Origin: Solobacterium sp. UBA3691
Lineage (GTDB): Bacteria > Bacillota_I > Bacilli_A > Erysipelotrichales > Erysipelotrichaceae
Direction: 5' to 3'
Length of the DNA: 23,977 nt
Assembly (NCBI GenBank): GCA_002372175.1
Contig: DFIS01000002.1
Location: 1-23,977, forward strand
This document shows positions 1 through 7,194 of the stretch, piece after piece (position 1 is the stretch's first letter; every line of letters starts with the position of its first letter). The position numbers and the translations under genes are program-made. The notes under the pieces were generated by a model. It was not told the DNA's origin. It saw nothing but the letters and a program-made list of their open reading frames with translations, and searched no databases.

Positions 1-34
1 AGTCAATTCTTATATACCAGGAGAACATATTCGT

Positions 35-352
35 ATGATCATTGCCTTTCTTATCTGGACCGGGTGTGCCCTTCTGTTTCTTGGTACAGGCATATGGTGC
101 CGGAAAGCAGAGAAACCTGTCGGCTTCTTTGCCAACAGTAAACCTCCGGAAGTCACCGATATCCGCGCATACAATCATGCGGTATCCCGGATCTGGTTCA
201 CCGCCAGTATCCTGCTGGAGATCCTGGGACTGCCGTTTCTGTTCTTCACCCAGAACTCCCCTGCATTTATCTTTACATACCTTGGCACCGTGTTCCTGTG
301 TCTTGGCATGATCACCTGTTATACATTTATCGAATCAAAATACAGAGCATAA
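35..352 (+). CDS. Small conserved-type integral membrane protein, function unknown
   Basis: This is a 105-residue protein with three hydrophobic segments (about residues 2-22, 53-71 and 77-97) separated by a polar stretch containing a KPVGFFAN motif and a DIRAYNHAVSRIW motif. Small Firmicutes membrane proteins with a GFF/GFW motif, an AYNRAVG-like motif and a final IExKYR are familiar to me, but I know no established function for them. An AGGAG ribosome binding site at 20-24 supports the ATG at 35. The gene converges on pgi and the two share a bidirectional terminator right after its stop codon. The upstream promoter region is cut by the window edge. No enzymatic motif is visible. Confidence 0.75.
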   Translation: MIIAFLIWTGCALLFLGTGIWCRKAEKPVGFFANSKPPEVTDIRAYNHAVSRIWFTASILLEILGLPFLFFTQNSPAFIFTYLGTVFLCLGMITCYTFIESKYRA

Positions 353-354
353 GA

Positions 355-380
355 AAACTCCGGTGATCAAACCGGAGTTT
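355..380. terminator. Bidirectional intrinsic terminator between the membrane protein gene and pgi
   Basis: A perfect 10-bp inverted repeat, AAACTCCGGT / ACCGGAGTTT, with a 6-nt loop. On the minus strand it is followed by TTTTCTT, so it ends pgi transcripts well. On the plus strand its arm ends in TTT just after the stop of the first gene. Confidence 0.75.
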
Positions 381-389
381 ATCGTTTGT

Positions 390-1667
390 CTATTCAGGCT
401 TGCCGAGAAGCTTGAACATGTTCTTCTTGTATACTTCTACACCGGGCTGGTTGAACGGGTTGATATCCAGCATGTAGCAGGTCATCGCTGTCGCAATGAA
501 GAACCAGTAGCACATATAACCGAATGTATATTCCTTCATGTCCGGAACTTCAATGATCAGGTTAGGTACATTGCCGGTAACTTCATGTGCTTCCAGCGTA
601 CCTCTGAATGCCTGCTTGTTGACCCAGTCAAGACTCTTGCCGACAAGATAGTTCATATTATCGGAGTTCTCGGGATCATTCGGAACTGTCATATCCAGGG
701 TAGGCTCCTTGACGGTAAAGACAGTCTCATAGAGTACCTTATTGCCTTCCTGAATAAACTGACCCAGACTGTGCAGGTCTGTGGAGAAGGTCGCAGAATC
801 CGGCAGGATACCCTTTCCTTCCTTACCCTCAGATTCACCGAGGAGCTGTTTCCACCATTCTGCCAGCATTGCCAGCTGCGGTTCATATGTCACAAACATC
901 TCAACGTTGTAGCCCTGATCCTGCAGGATACGTCTGGATACGGCATATCTGTATGCTGTATTCTTCTGCAGATCTGCTGTTCCCAGCTCTTCATACGCCT
1001 TGAGGAAACCGGCCATGACAGTACGGATATCAACACCCGCAAGAGCCATCGGCAGTAAGCCTACAGCTGTCAGCACGGAGTATCTGCCGCCGATATCATC
1101 GGGGATCACGAAGGTCTGGTAGCCTTCCTTGTCAGCCAGTGCTTTCAGTGTGCCGCGGGCCTTATCCGTTGTCGCAATGATACGCTCCCTGCATTCTTCC
1201 TTGCCGTATGTTTCTTCCATATACTCGCGCAGGATACGGAAAGCCAGTGCTGTTTCCGTTGTCGTACCGCTCTTGGAGATAACATTCAGGATCACACTCT
1301 TACCTTTAAGATGATTCAGAACCTGCTTCAGATATGTACTGGAGAAGGTGTTGCCGGCAAAGATCACTTCGTGTCCGTTGTCGGGATACAGACCCTGGAT
1401 CATTTCAATGGCAGCTCTGGCGCCGAGGTAGGAACCGCCGATACCGCAGACAACGATCACCTCTGCCTTATCCTTCAGTTTCTCACCCAGAGCAACGATC
1501 CTCTCGAACTCCTCTTTATCGTAATTTACCGGCCAGTCCTGCCAGCCAAGATAATCATTTCCGGCACCTGTCTTGTTTACGATCTGTTCATGGATCCTGT
1601 TTACCGTTTCCTGATAACTCTCGATACTCTTTTGAAGATGTCCGTGTGTCTCATCAAACTTAATCAT
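390..1667 (-). CDS. pgi: Glucose-6-phosphate isomerase
   Basis: This cytoplasmic glycolytic enzyme interconverts glucose-6-phosphate and fructose-6-phosphate. The 425-residue length is close to the short bacterial Pgi form (about 450). Visible motifs are GIGGSYLGARA (75-85), the phosphate-binding SKSGTTTETA (131-140), the family signature GGRYSVLTAVGLLP (193-206), a GESEGK segment near 277-282 carrying the expected catalytic Glu, and DLHSLGQ (297-303) carrying a conserved His. I chose the ATG at 1667 because AAGGAGAGG lies just upstream; a longer reading frame to 1700 has no such site and would extend deep into the preceding gene. Its first 8 bases overlap the end of the upstream S1-domain gene (ATGATTAA), so the two are probably translationally coupled. 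Transcription ends at the hairpin at 355-380. Confidence 0.97.
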   Translation of the reverse strand: MIKFDETHGHLQKSIESYQETVNRIHEQIVNKTGAGNDYLGWQDWPVNYDKEEFERIVALGEKLKDKAEVIVVCGIGGSYLGARAAIEMIQGLYPDNGHEVIFAGNTFSSTYLKQVLNHLKGKSVILNVISKSGTTTETALAFRILREYMEETYGKEECRERIIATTDKARGTLKALADKEGYQTFVIPDDIGGRYSVLTAVGLLPMALAGVDIRTVMAGFLKAYEELGTADLQKNTAYRYAVSRRILQDQGYNVEMFVTYEPQLAMLAEWWKQLLGESEGKEGKGILPDSATFSTDLHSLGQFIQEGNKVLYETVFTVKEPTLDMTVPNDPENSDNMNYLVGKSLDWVNKQAFRGTLEAHEVTGNVPNLIIEVPDMKEYTFGYMCYWFFIATAMTCYMLDINPFNQPGVEVYKKNMFKLLGKPE

Positions 1668-2025
1668 TTTTCCTCTCCTTTGCCTCTTTGATCCATTCAT
1701 CCATCATTCCCGCGATGGAGGAGAATCCAAGCTTGTTTTCTGGCATTGTCGCTTTCTGTGTGTAATTCCGCCGGTGACTGCGGGTATTCGGATGCAGAGC
1801 TTTCAGGGATAATCTTGCCTGTCTTGCGGTCTTGTCATAGTCGATGACCTTGACCCTGACGATATCCCCTTCCCTGACATATCTTGTGATATCACGTACA
1901 TATCCGTCACTGATCTCAGAGATATGGATCAGGCCTGTCACATTGTCATTAAGCAATACAAAAGCTCCGTACGGCTGTATGCCTGTGACTTTACCCTCTG
2001 TTATCTGTCCAACTTCGTATTTCAT
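1660..2025 (-). CDS. S1-domain RNA-binding protein (YugI/GSP13/CvfD-like)
   Basis: A 121-residue protein with an N-terminal S1 RNA-binding domain (about residues 1-70): VGQITEGKVTGIQPYGAFV followed by GLIHISEIS, VREGDIVRVKVIDYD and RLSLKAL. A basic linker and an acidic/basic helical tail follow. Single-S1 proteins of this size (B. subtilis YugI, also called general stress protein 13; CvfD in streptococci) bind RNA or ribosomes and act as post-transcriptional regulators; assignment to that group is by size and domain order. I chose the ATG at 2025 because the domain begins there (MKYEVGQ); its Shine-Dalgarno match is weak (GAAG). Its stop overlaps the pgi start by 8 bases, so pgi is probably co-expressed with it. 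Confidence 0.85.
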   Translation of the reverse strand: MKYEVGQITEGKVTGIQPYGAFVLLNDNVTGLIHISEISDGYVRDITRYVREGDIVRVKVIDYDKTARQARLSLKALHPNTRSHRRNYTQKATMPENKLGFSSIAGMMDEWIKEAKERKND

Positions 2026-2045
2026 CGCAGAATTACTTCGTGTCA

Positions 2046-2079
2046 AGTATATCACACGCTACTTTTGATGTGCTATACT
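2046..2079. promoter_or_regulatory. Divergent pair of extended -10 promoters (S1-protein/pgi and DUF212/nfu)
   Basis: On the minus strand TGA-TATACT ends at 2046 (-10 at 2046-2051), giving a start near 2039 and a short leader before the ATG at 2025. On the plus strand TGC-TATACT (-10 at 2074-2079) would start transcription near 2086, unusually close to the GAGGAGG at 2083-2089, so the true plus-strand start may lie elsewhere. Both have only weak -35 matches. Confidence 0.45.
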
Positions 2080-2094
2080 TTTGAGGAGGTTAAT

Positions 2095-2550
2095 ATGTTA
2101 CGGACGATGTATCCCTTCTGGTCAGCACTGATATCCGCAATACTGGCTCAGGCACTGAAGCCTCTGTTTTATTATTTTTCCACACATAAGTGGAGATGGG
2201 GATATATCTTCAGCACCGGTGGTTTTCCGAGCTCACACAGTGCTCTGGTATCATCGCTTTCAACGTCTGTGGGGCTGCAGGAACACTTCAGTTCCACGAT
2301 CTTTGCGGTAACGCTTGCGTTCTCACTGATCGTGATCTATGATGCAGCCAACGTAAGATATTACTCCGGGCAGAATATCAAGATCACCCAGCAGCTGCTC
2401 AAGGACATCCAGGAACAGCTCAACACATCGTTTGATGATCCCATCTATGACACCAAGATCAAGGATGTACTCGGTCATAAGTGGACAGAAGTCATCGGCG
2501 GCATATGTCTGGGTCTGGCTATTGCGCTGATCTTCCACTTCTGCGTATAG
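2095..2550 (+). CDS. Divergent PAP2 family (DUF212) membrane protein
   Basis: The 151-residue length is usual for the DUF212 / divergent PAP2 family (B. subtilis YuiD-like). It has an N-terminal hydrophobic segment, then the family core FSTGGFPSSHSALVSSLSTSVG (split around residues 39-61), a hydrophobic helix FAVTLAFSLIVIYDAANVR, and a C-terminal helix after a cytosolic stretch containing LGHKWTEVIGG. The SSH motif recalls the PAP2 phosphatase active site, but the family lacks the complete acid phosphatase signature and its substrate is not known to me. A strong GAGGAGGT at 2083-2090 fixes the ATG at 2095; an upstream extension in frame is unlikely because it crosses the promoter. It is followed after 15 bases by the nfu gene, so the two form an operon. 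Confidence 0.9.
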   Translation: MLRTMYPFWSALISAILAQALKPLFYYFSTHKWRWGYIFSTGGFPSSHSALVSSLSTSVGLQEHFSSTIFAVTLAFSLIVIYDAANVRYYSGQNIKITQQLLKDIQEQLNTSFDDPIYDTKIKDVLGHKWTEVIGGICLGLAIALIFHFCV

Positions 2551-2565
2551 AAAAGAGGTTCTGAA

Positions 2566-2868
2566 ATGAGTGAATTGGAAAAAGAAACCGTCGCTGCTGA
2601 TCTTCTGGAAAGAATCGAAAAGACCATAAACAAGATCAGACCCTACATCCAGGCAGACGGAGGTGACGTACAGCTGATCGATTATAAAGACGGTGTCGTT
2701 ACCGTACGCATGCTTGGCGCATGTGCAGGATGTATGGCCATCGACCAGACCCTGACCGAAGGCATCCAGGCGATCCTGATGGATGAAGTTCCCGAAGTCA
2801 AGGAAGTACGGATGGACGAATCCCTGGAAATGGGTAACTTCGGATACTCAGGATTCAACTATTACTAA
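2566..2868 (+). CDS. NifU C-terminal-domain (Nfu) iron-sulfur protein
   Basis: A 100-residue stand-alone Nfu domain. The family signature is clear: a helix, IRPYIQADGGDVQLIDY (24-40), then GACAGC (51-56) with the CxxC pair C53/C56 that in this family binds or transfers a bridging [4Fe-4S] cluster at a dimer interface. Nfu proteins act as Fe-S carriers or scaffolds in the cytoplasm; B. subtilis YutI is a comparable single-domain member. An AGAGGT site lies upstream of the ATG at 2566, 15 bases after the DUF212 stop. Transcription ends at the palindromic terminator at 2875-2894. No other suf/isc genes are in the window. Confidence 0.93.
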   Translation: MSELEKETVAADLLERIEKTINKIRPYIQADGGDVQLIDYKDGVVTVRMLGACAGCMAIDQTLTEGIQAILMDEVPEVKEVRMDESLEMGNFGYSGFNYY

Positions 2869-2874
2869 GAAACA

Positions 2875-2901
2875 AGCCGGATATCCGGTTTTTTCTTTTT
2901 C
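2875..2901 (+). terminator. Intrinsic terminator of the DUF212-nfu operon
   Basis: The palindrome CCGG-ATAT-CCGG (2877-2888), extended by an A-rich 5' side and followed by TTTTTTCTTTTT, lies immediately after the nfu stop codon. Confidence 0.85.
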
Positions 2902-3049
2902 TCCTGAATTTCTGATTTTTTGTGCAGATTTGTGCGAAATATTTTTGGTTTCTTGTAATTTTTCAAATTTTATTCGCTATCACGCAGAAATTTTGTTGAC
3001 ACAGCGCCATTTCCGGGATTTTAATATTTTTGTGAACGGAGGAATTGCT
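2902..3049 (+). promoter_or_regulatory. AT-rich promoter region of glnN
   Basis: This 150-base gap is markedly more AT-rich than the genes around it. A promoter can be read: TTGACA (2996-3001), an 18-nt spacer, then TTTAAT (3020-3025), with a predicted start near 3032 and GGAGG at 3038-3042. No clear GlnR/TnrA-type box (TGTNA-N7-TNACA) was found by eye, so how nitrogen status controls this gene is not visible. Confidence 0.65.
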
Positions 3050-5122
3050 ATGGAAGCCCCTTTTGAAGAATTTGGTTCAATGATCTTCAGCGAACGGGAG
3101 ATGAAAGACCGTCTCCCCAGCCCCGTATACAAGTCATGGAAAAAGACAGTTGCGGATGAAGCTACACTCGACCGGCAGACAGCTGATGCGATCGCGCATG
3201 CCATGAAACGCTGGGCTCTTGAGAAAGGAGCCACACATTACACCCACTGGTTCCAGCCGATGACCGGTGTAACTGCCGAAAAGCATGAATCCTTCATCGA
3301 TAAAGATGATCGTGAAGAACCGCTGACACACTTCTCCGGCAGAACCCTGATCAAGGGTGAACCGGATGCGTCCAGCTTCCCGAGCGGCGGTCTGCGGGCT
3401 ACCTTTGAGGCCAGAGGATATACATACTGGGATGTTACTTCCCCTGCCTTCATCCGAGACAATGTCCTGTGTATCCCCACGGTATTTGTCTCCTACAACG
3501 GTGAGTCTCTGGACAAGAAGGATCCCCTGCTGCGTTCGATCAAGGCTGTCAATACAGCTGCCACAAGAACCGTGAATCTGCTCGGTGAGAAGGATGTACG
3601 CTCCTGTACACCGATGTCCGGACTTGAGCAGGAATACTTCCTCGTTGATCAGGATCACTTTAACAAACGCGATGATCTGCGCTTCTGCGGACGCACTCTG
3701 TTCGGTGCTCCTGCACCCAAGGGACAGGAACTCAGTGATCACTATTTCGGATCCATTCCCGAGCGTGTTTCCGCCTTTATGGAAGAGGTAAACAGAGAAC
3801 TCTGGAAGCTTGGTATCTATTCCAAGACAGAACATAACGAAGCTGCTCCTGCACAGTTTGAACTGGCTGTCCTGTATAACGACGCCAATGTTACAGTAGA
3901 CCAGAACCAGCTGGTCATGGAGACACTGAAGAAGATCGCCTCCAAGCATGGCCTGGCATGTCTCCTGCATGAAAAACCCTTTGCCGGTATCAACGGTTCC
4001 GGCAAGCACGATAACTACTCGATCGTTACGAATACAGGTCTGAACCTGTTTGCGCCGGGTGACAAGCCTGCCGAGAATATCCGTTTCCTTGTCTTCGTCT
4101 GTGCCTTCATCAAGGCAGTAGACACATATCCTGAAATTCTGCGCATGAGTGCTGCCAGTGTCGGCAATGATCACCGTCTCGGTGCCAGCGAAGCTCCTCC
4201 GGCGATCATCTCGATCTACCTTGGTTCCTATATCGAAGAGATCCTGCGCAGCCTGCACAAGCCCGAAAAGACTGAGACAAAAACAGAGAAGCCGGAATTC
4301 AACCCGATCGCCGGTCTCTCCTATATCCCCCACGACAACAATGACCGCAACCGTACATCACCTGTAGCCTTCACCGGAAACAAGTTTGAGTTCCGTATGG
4401 TCGGCTCCTCAATGTCCGGTGCTTTCCCCAACACAGTGCTGAATACGATCATGGCACAGTCTCTCAACGAGATCTCCGATCAGCTGGAAGGTATCAAGTA
4501 TCTCCAGGATGTCAGAGCCAAAGCCCTTGAGATCTGTGCAGATATCATCCACGATCACAGTAAGATCCTCTTCTCCGGTGACGGATATTCCGAAGCCTGG
4601 GTCGAAGAAGCGAAGAGACGCGGTCTTCCCAATATCACTTCGTATGTCGATGCCATCGAATATATCAACTCTCCTGTAGCCGTTGATCTGTTCGCAAAGC
4701 ACGGTGTATATACAAAGGTCGAGCTGGATGCCCGCAAGGAGATCTACCGTGAACAGTACCGGAATACGATCGGTATCGAAGTCAAGACGATGATCGAGAT
4801 GTCCGAGCAGATCATCCTGCCGGCTGCCGCAAAGGAATATGCGTTCTACGCTGCTCTGCCGGAGACATCCTCGTACATCCGCAAGCATACAGCCAAGCTC
4901 TGCAGTGACATGGATGCGATCTGTACACTGACGGATAAACTCCGCAGTGATTACGCAAGGATCTACCGCGAACCGTGCAGCTATGAAAACGGACAGAAGA
5001 TCCGTGATATTCTGTGCACAGACATGAAAGATCTGCGCAGTGCCATGGATGAATTCGAGAGAACAGCCTCCGAAGAGAGATATCCCCTGCCGAGATACAA
5101 GGACATGCTGTTTGCCCTGTAA
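3050..5122 (+). CDS. glnN: Type III glutamine synthetase
   Basis: This cytoplasmic enzyme makes glutamine from glutamate, ammonia and ATP. At 690 residues it matches the large GS III class (about 700-730), not GS I (about 440-470). Motifs in order: LEQEYFLVD with metal-binding glutamates (about 191-199), EHNEAAPAQFELA (about 261-273), GINGSGKHDNYSI (about 313-325), NDHRLGASEAPPA (about 373-385) and NDRNRTSPVAFTGNKFEFR (about 431-449). The N-terminal GS III domain and the helical C-terminal extension are both present, so the gene looks intact. I chose the ATG at 3050 because GGAGG lies 7 bases before it; the open frame extends upstream to 2783 only through AT-rich non-coding DNA. It is monocistronic, with its own promoter and a strong terminator. 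Confidence 0.97.
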   Translation: MEAPFEEFGSMIFSEREMKDRLPSPVYKSWKKTVADEATLDRQTADAIAHAMKRWALEKGATHYTHWFQPMTGVTAEKHESFIDKDDREEPLTHFSGRTLIKGEPDASSFPSGGLRATFEARGYTYWDVTSPAFIRDNVLCIPTVFVSYNGESLDKKDPLLRSIKAVNTAATRTVNLLGEKDVRSCTPMSGLEQEYFLVDQDHFNKRDDLRFCGRTLFGAPAPKGQELSDHYFGSIPERVSAFMEEVNRELWKLGIYSKTEHNEAAPAQFELAVLYNDANVTVDQNQLVMETLKKIASKHGLACLLHEKPFAGINGSGKHDNYSIVTNTGLNLFAPGDKPAENIRFLVFVCAFIKAVDTYPEILRMSAASVGNDHRLGASEAPPAIISIYLGSYIEEILRSLHKPEKTETKTEKPEFNPIAGLSYIPHDNNDRNRTSPVAFTGNKFEFRMVGSSMSGAFPNTVLNTIMAQSLNEISDQLEGIKYLQDVRAKALEICADIIHDHSKILFSGDGYSEAWVEEAKRRGLPNITSYVDAIEYINSPVAVDLFAKHGVYTKVELDARKEIYREQYRNTIGIEVKTMIEMSEQIILPAAAKEYAFYAALPETSSYIRKHTAKLCSDMDAICTLTDKLRSDYARIYREPCSYENGQKIRDILCTDMKDLRSAMDEFERTASEERYPLPRYKDMLFAL

Positions 5123-5128
5123 GCATTG

Positions 5129-5167
5129 AAAAAGAGATCATACGAGAGATCATACGATCTCTTTTTT
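5129..5167. terminator. Bidirectional terminator after glnN with duplicated arm
   Basis: AAAAAGAGATC (5129-5139) can pair with GATCTCTTTTT (5156-5166). The sequence AGAGATCATACG occurs twice in tandem (5133-5144 and 5145-5156), so the 3' arm can also pair with the nearer copy, with a 4-nt ATAC loop. Both strands show a T-run, so it serves glnN (plus) and the convergent DUF1653 gene (minus). Confidence 0.85.
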
Positions 5168-5169
5168 AT

Positions 5170-5439
5170 TCATCTCCGATACAGTTCGAATCTGTACTTC
5201 TGGCGGATCTCCGGATACTTCACATGATCAGTCTCACTCATGAACATATCCAGAGGCCGTACATACATGCGCATATCCCCATACAGAGCCTGATAGACCA
5301 TGACTTCGGAACCATCTTCACTGTCAACAGCAGTACCGATGATCCTGTACAGATACTTGTCGCTTTGTTTCTCCTCTTCACTCAGCAGTTCTCTTTTAAA
5401 GTGTGCGACGATATCTCCGCTTTTGAACTCTCTTTCCAT
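5170..5439 (-). CDS. DUF1653 domain protein
   Basis: An 89-residue protein made almost entirely of one DUF1653-type domain: a GDIVAHFKRE opening, YRIIGTAVDSEDGSEVMVYQALYGD in the middle (positions about 34-58) and VRPLDMFM at the end. DUF1653 proteins are small, widespread and of unknown function, often stand-alone as here. I chose the ATG at 5439 because GGAGAAG precedes it; an in-frame start at 5463 lacks one. The start lies inside the last 58 bases of the upstream acetyltransferase gene, so it is likely co-transcribed and translationally coupled with it. Confidence 0.85.
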   Translation of the reverse strand: MEREFKSGDIVAHFKRELLSEEEKQSDKYLYRIIGTAVDSEDGSEVMVYQALYGDMRMYVRPLDMFMSETDHVKYPEIRQKYRFELYRR

Positions 5440-5954
5440 TTTCTCTTCTCCATTCTGTAACATCTGAGGTCTACCTTTCCTCTGGTTTCATGATAGAACG
5501 CTCTGTATTCCATCCCTTCATACTGAAAGCCGATCTTCTCCAACATTGCCGAAGAAGCTGTGTTATAGGTAAAGCAGCGTGCCAGCACACTGTGCAGTCC
5601 GGTATAGGTAAAGTAGGTATCCAGCAGGGCTGTCATCGCTTCTGTCATATAGCCCTTCCGGCGGTAATCACGGTGGATCACAAATCCGGCTTCTGCTTCC
5701 CCAATCAGCATTTCCTCTCTCTGCAGCACCAGCAGTCCGATCAGCTTGTTCTGTGACCGCAGGATGATACCGTATCTTTCCTGCCGGCAGAATAACCTGA
5801 TCAGATCACGGAACTCTTCATCCATCTCCTCAAACGCATGAAAACCGCCCTCGTCCAGGGTCGTCTCTTCGTCGGAGACAATGTCAAAGATATCCTCTGC
5901 ATCCTCAGGACGTATTCTTCGCAGCAGTAATCTTTCCGTCGTTATCTCAAACAT
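5382..5954 (-). CDS. GNAT family N-acetyltransferase (RimJ/RimL-like)
   Basis: A 190-residue protein. It opens with the RimJ/RimL-type start TTERLLLRRIRPEDAEDIF (5-23), and the acetyl-CoA pyrophosphate-binding motif RRKGYMTEAM lies at about 98-107, after a GFVIHRDY strand. A late NTASSAMLEKIGFQYEG segment is typical of motif B. The family acetylates amino groups of proteins or small molecules; the substrate cannot be told. I chose the ATG at 5954 because the conserved strand begins there; the alternative GTG at 5975 lies inside a hairpin and has no Shine-Dalgarno site. The gene follows the AI-2E-family permease closely and overlaps the DUF1653 gene by 58 bases. Confidence 0.88.
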   Translation of the reverse strand: MFEITTERLLLRRIRPEDAEDIFDIVSDEETTLDEGGFHAFEEMDEEFRDLIRLFCRQERYGIILRSQNKLIGLLVLQREEMLIGEAEAGFVIHRDYRRKGYMTEAMTALLDTYFTYTGLHSVLARCFTYNTASSAMLEKIGFQYEGMEYRAFYHETRGKVDLRCYRMEKRKWKESSKAEISSHTLKENC

Positions 5955-5966
5955 ATGGATATAAAG

Positions 5967-5987
5967 ATAAGCCACAATGTGGCTTAT
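5967..5987. repeat. Perfect 10-bp inverted repeat at the permease/acetyltransferase junction
   Basis: ATAAGCCACA and TGTGGCTTAT are separated by one base. The repeat includes the permease stop codon (5984-5986) and the possible GTG start at 5975. On the minus strand it is followed by CTTTATAT, a poor U-run, so at most it is a leaky terminator or a processing site. Confidence 0.6.
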
Positions 5988-7117
5988 TTGATCTTGATAT
6001 TCTTTTCCGTCAGCCGTGTATAGATCGCATCCCTGATCAGATAATAGATCACGGAGAAGATCGGTACACCCAGAAACATACCGATGATACCGAACATGGC
6101 ACCGCCGACAATGATTGCAAACATGATCCAGAGAGCCGGCAGACCAAGTGAATCACCGAGGATACGGGGACCGATGATATTGCCGTCAACCTGCTGCAGG
6201 ATGACCACGAAGATCGTAAACTCCAGGGCTTTTGCCGGATTGATGATCAGCAGGATGAATATACTCGGAATCGCACCGATAAACGGTCCGAATACCGGGA
6301 TCATATTTGTCAGACCGACGATAAACGAGATCAGCGGCGCATACGGAATATTCATCAGTGTCGTCACAAACCAGCAGATCACACCGATGATCAGGGAATC
6401 CAGAGCCTTGCCGAAGATGAAACTGTTAAACATCGTAGACGTCAGCCTGGCGACCCTGGCCAGTCTCTCCACACCCTTCGGACTGTGCGTCGCATAGACA
6501 ATCCGCTTGATCTGCAGGGTAAACTTCTCCTCATCCAGCAGGATATACAGAGCGATGATCACACCGATGAAGAAGTCGAATATACGGCTGATGAATGAAA
6601 CAGAATAACTGACGATACGCGGTACCATCGTAGCCGCATTACGGATCAGCTGGGTGATATTCGTACGCAGATTCTGGTAGATCGAATCAATGATCTCGGC
6701 ATACTGGGTATCCCCTAGATTGGAGAGCCAGCTGTCTACCGTACGCATGTATCCTTCCATCGAGTTCAGTAACATGCCCAGGCTCGACATCAGCTGCGGG
6801 ATCAGGACAATGAAGAAACTGGCGATCACAAACGCAAACACCAGCATTGTAATCAGTACCGCAAGCTTACGCTTGACACCGTCGGAGAAACCCGTCCTGG
6901 CAAGCCATACTTTCTCCACACGCCGGCGCAGAGGAAGCAGGACAAACGCAATAAAAAGCCCCAGCAGGAAAGGAATCATCGACGTCACGATCTTCTCAAA
7001 GAAACCGGAGAACTGGTTCCAGTTATGCACGAGGGCCCAGACGATTGCGATCACTCCGCCCGAAAGGCTCAGGGTGATGATGTTTTCTATCATTCTGTCA
7101 GTGAACTTGAATTTCAT
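5984..7117 (-). CDS. AI-2E family transporter (DUF20 permease)
   Basis: A 377-residue polytopic membrane protein of the AI-2E/DUF20 family. An N-terminal helix pair (about 12-32 and 42-62) is followed by a helix at about 85-110, a long amphipathic region (about 115-190), then several C-terminal helices with the family segments FGKALDSLIIGVICWFV, NMIPVFGPFIGAIPS and GPRILGDSLGLPALWIMFA. Family members export autoinducer-2 (TqsA) or act as Na+/H+ antiporters or osmotolerance proteins, so the substrate is open. There is no Shine-Dalgarno sequence at the ATG at 7117; a TATAAT ends 8 bases upstream, so the transcript may be leaderless. It is the first gene of a likely operon with the acetyltransferase and DUF1653 genes. 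Confidence 0.92.
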   Translation of the reverse strand: MKFKFTDRMIENIITLSLSGGVIAIVWALVHNWNQFSGFFEKIVTSMIPFLLGLFIAFVLLPLRRRVEKVWLARTGFSDGVKRKLAVLITMLVFAFVIASFFIVLIPQLMSSLGMLLNSMEGYMRTVDSWLSNLGDTQYAEIIDSIYQNLRTNITQLIRNAATMVPRIVSYSVSFISRIFDFFIGVIIALYILLDEEKFTLQIKRIVYATHSPKGVERLARVARLTSTMFNSFIFGKALDSLIIGVICWFVTTLMNIPYAPLISFIVGLTNMIPVFGPFIGAIPSIFILLIINPAKALEFTIFVVILQQVDGNIIGPRILGDSLGLPALWIMFAIIVGGAMFGIIGMFLGVPIFSVIYYLIRDAIYTRLTEKNIKIK

Positions 7118-7125
7118 GCATAACC

Positions 7126-7188
7126 ATTATAGCGCAGTTTTCGGTCTTCACAGAAACTATTTCCGTACCTTTGGCAAAACATTATAAT
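7126..7188. promoter_or_regulatory. Divergent -10 boxes for predicted leaderless transcripts
   Basis: The 77-base gap between the AI-2E permease and the EEP enzyme holds TATAAT on the minus strand (7131 to 7126) 8 bases from the permease ATG, and TATAAT on the plus strand (7183-7188) 6 bases from the EEP ATG at 7195. Predicted transcription starts fall at or within 2 bases of each ATG. The -35 matches are weak (TTTCCG on plus, CTGTGA on minus), and neither gene has a Shine-Dalgarno sequence. Confidence 0.6.
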
Positions 7189-7194
7189 GAACTT

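Noticed and set aside
2902..2995. A GlnR/TnrA operator upstream of glnN
   Set aside because: Searching by eye for TGTNA-N7-TNACA gave no acceptable match; the stretch is simply AT-rich.
2783..3049. Upstream in-frame extension of glnN, overlapping nfu
   Set aside because: It crosses the nfu terminator and the AT-rich promoter; GGAGG and a TTGACA/TTTAAT promoter support the ATG at 3050.
3134..4333. A 399-codon minus-strand open frame inside glnN
   Set aside because: It is the shadow of an intact glutamine synthetase gene and has no recognisable domain or start signal.
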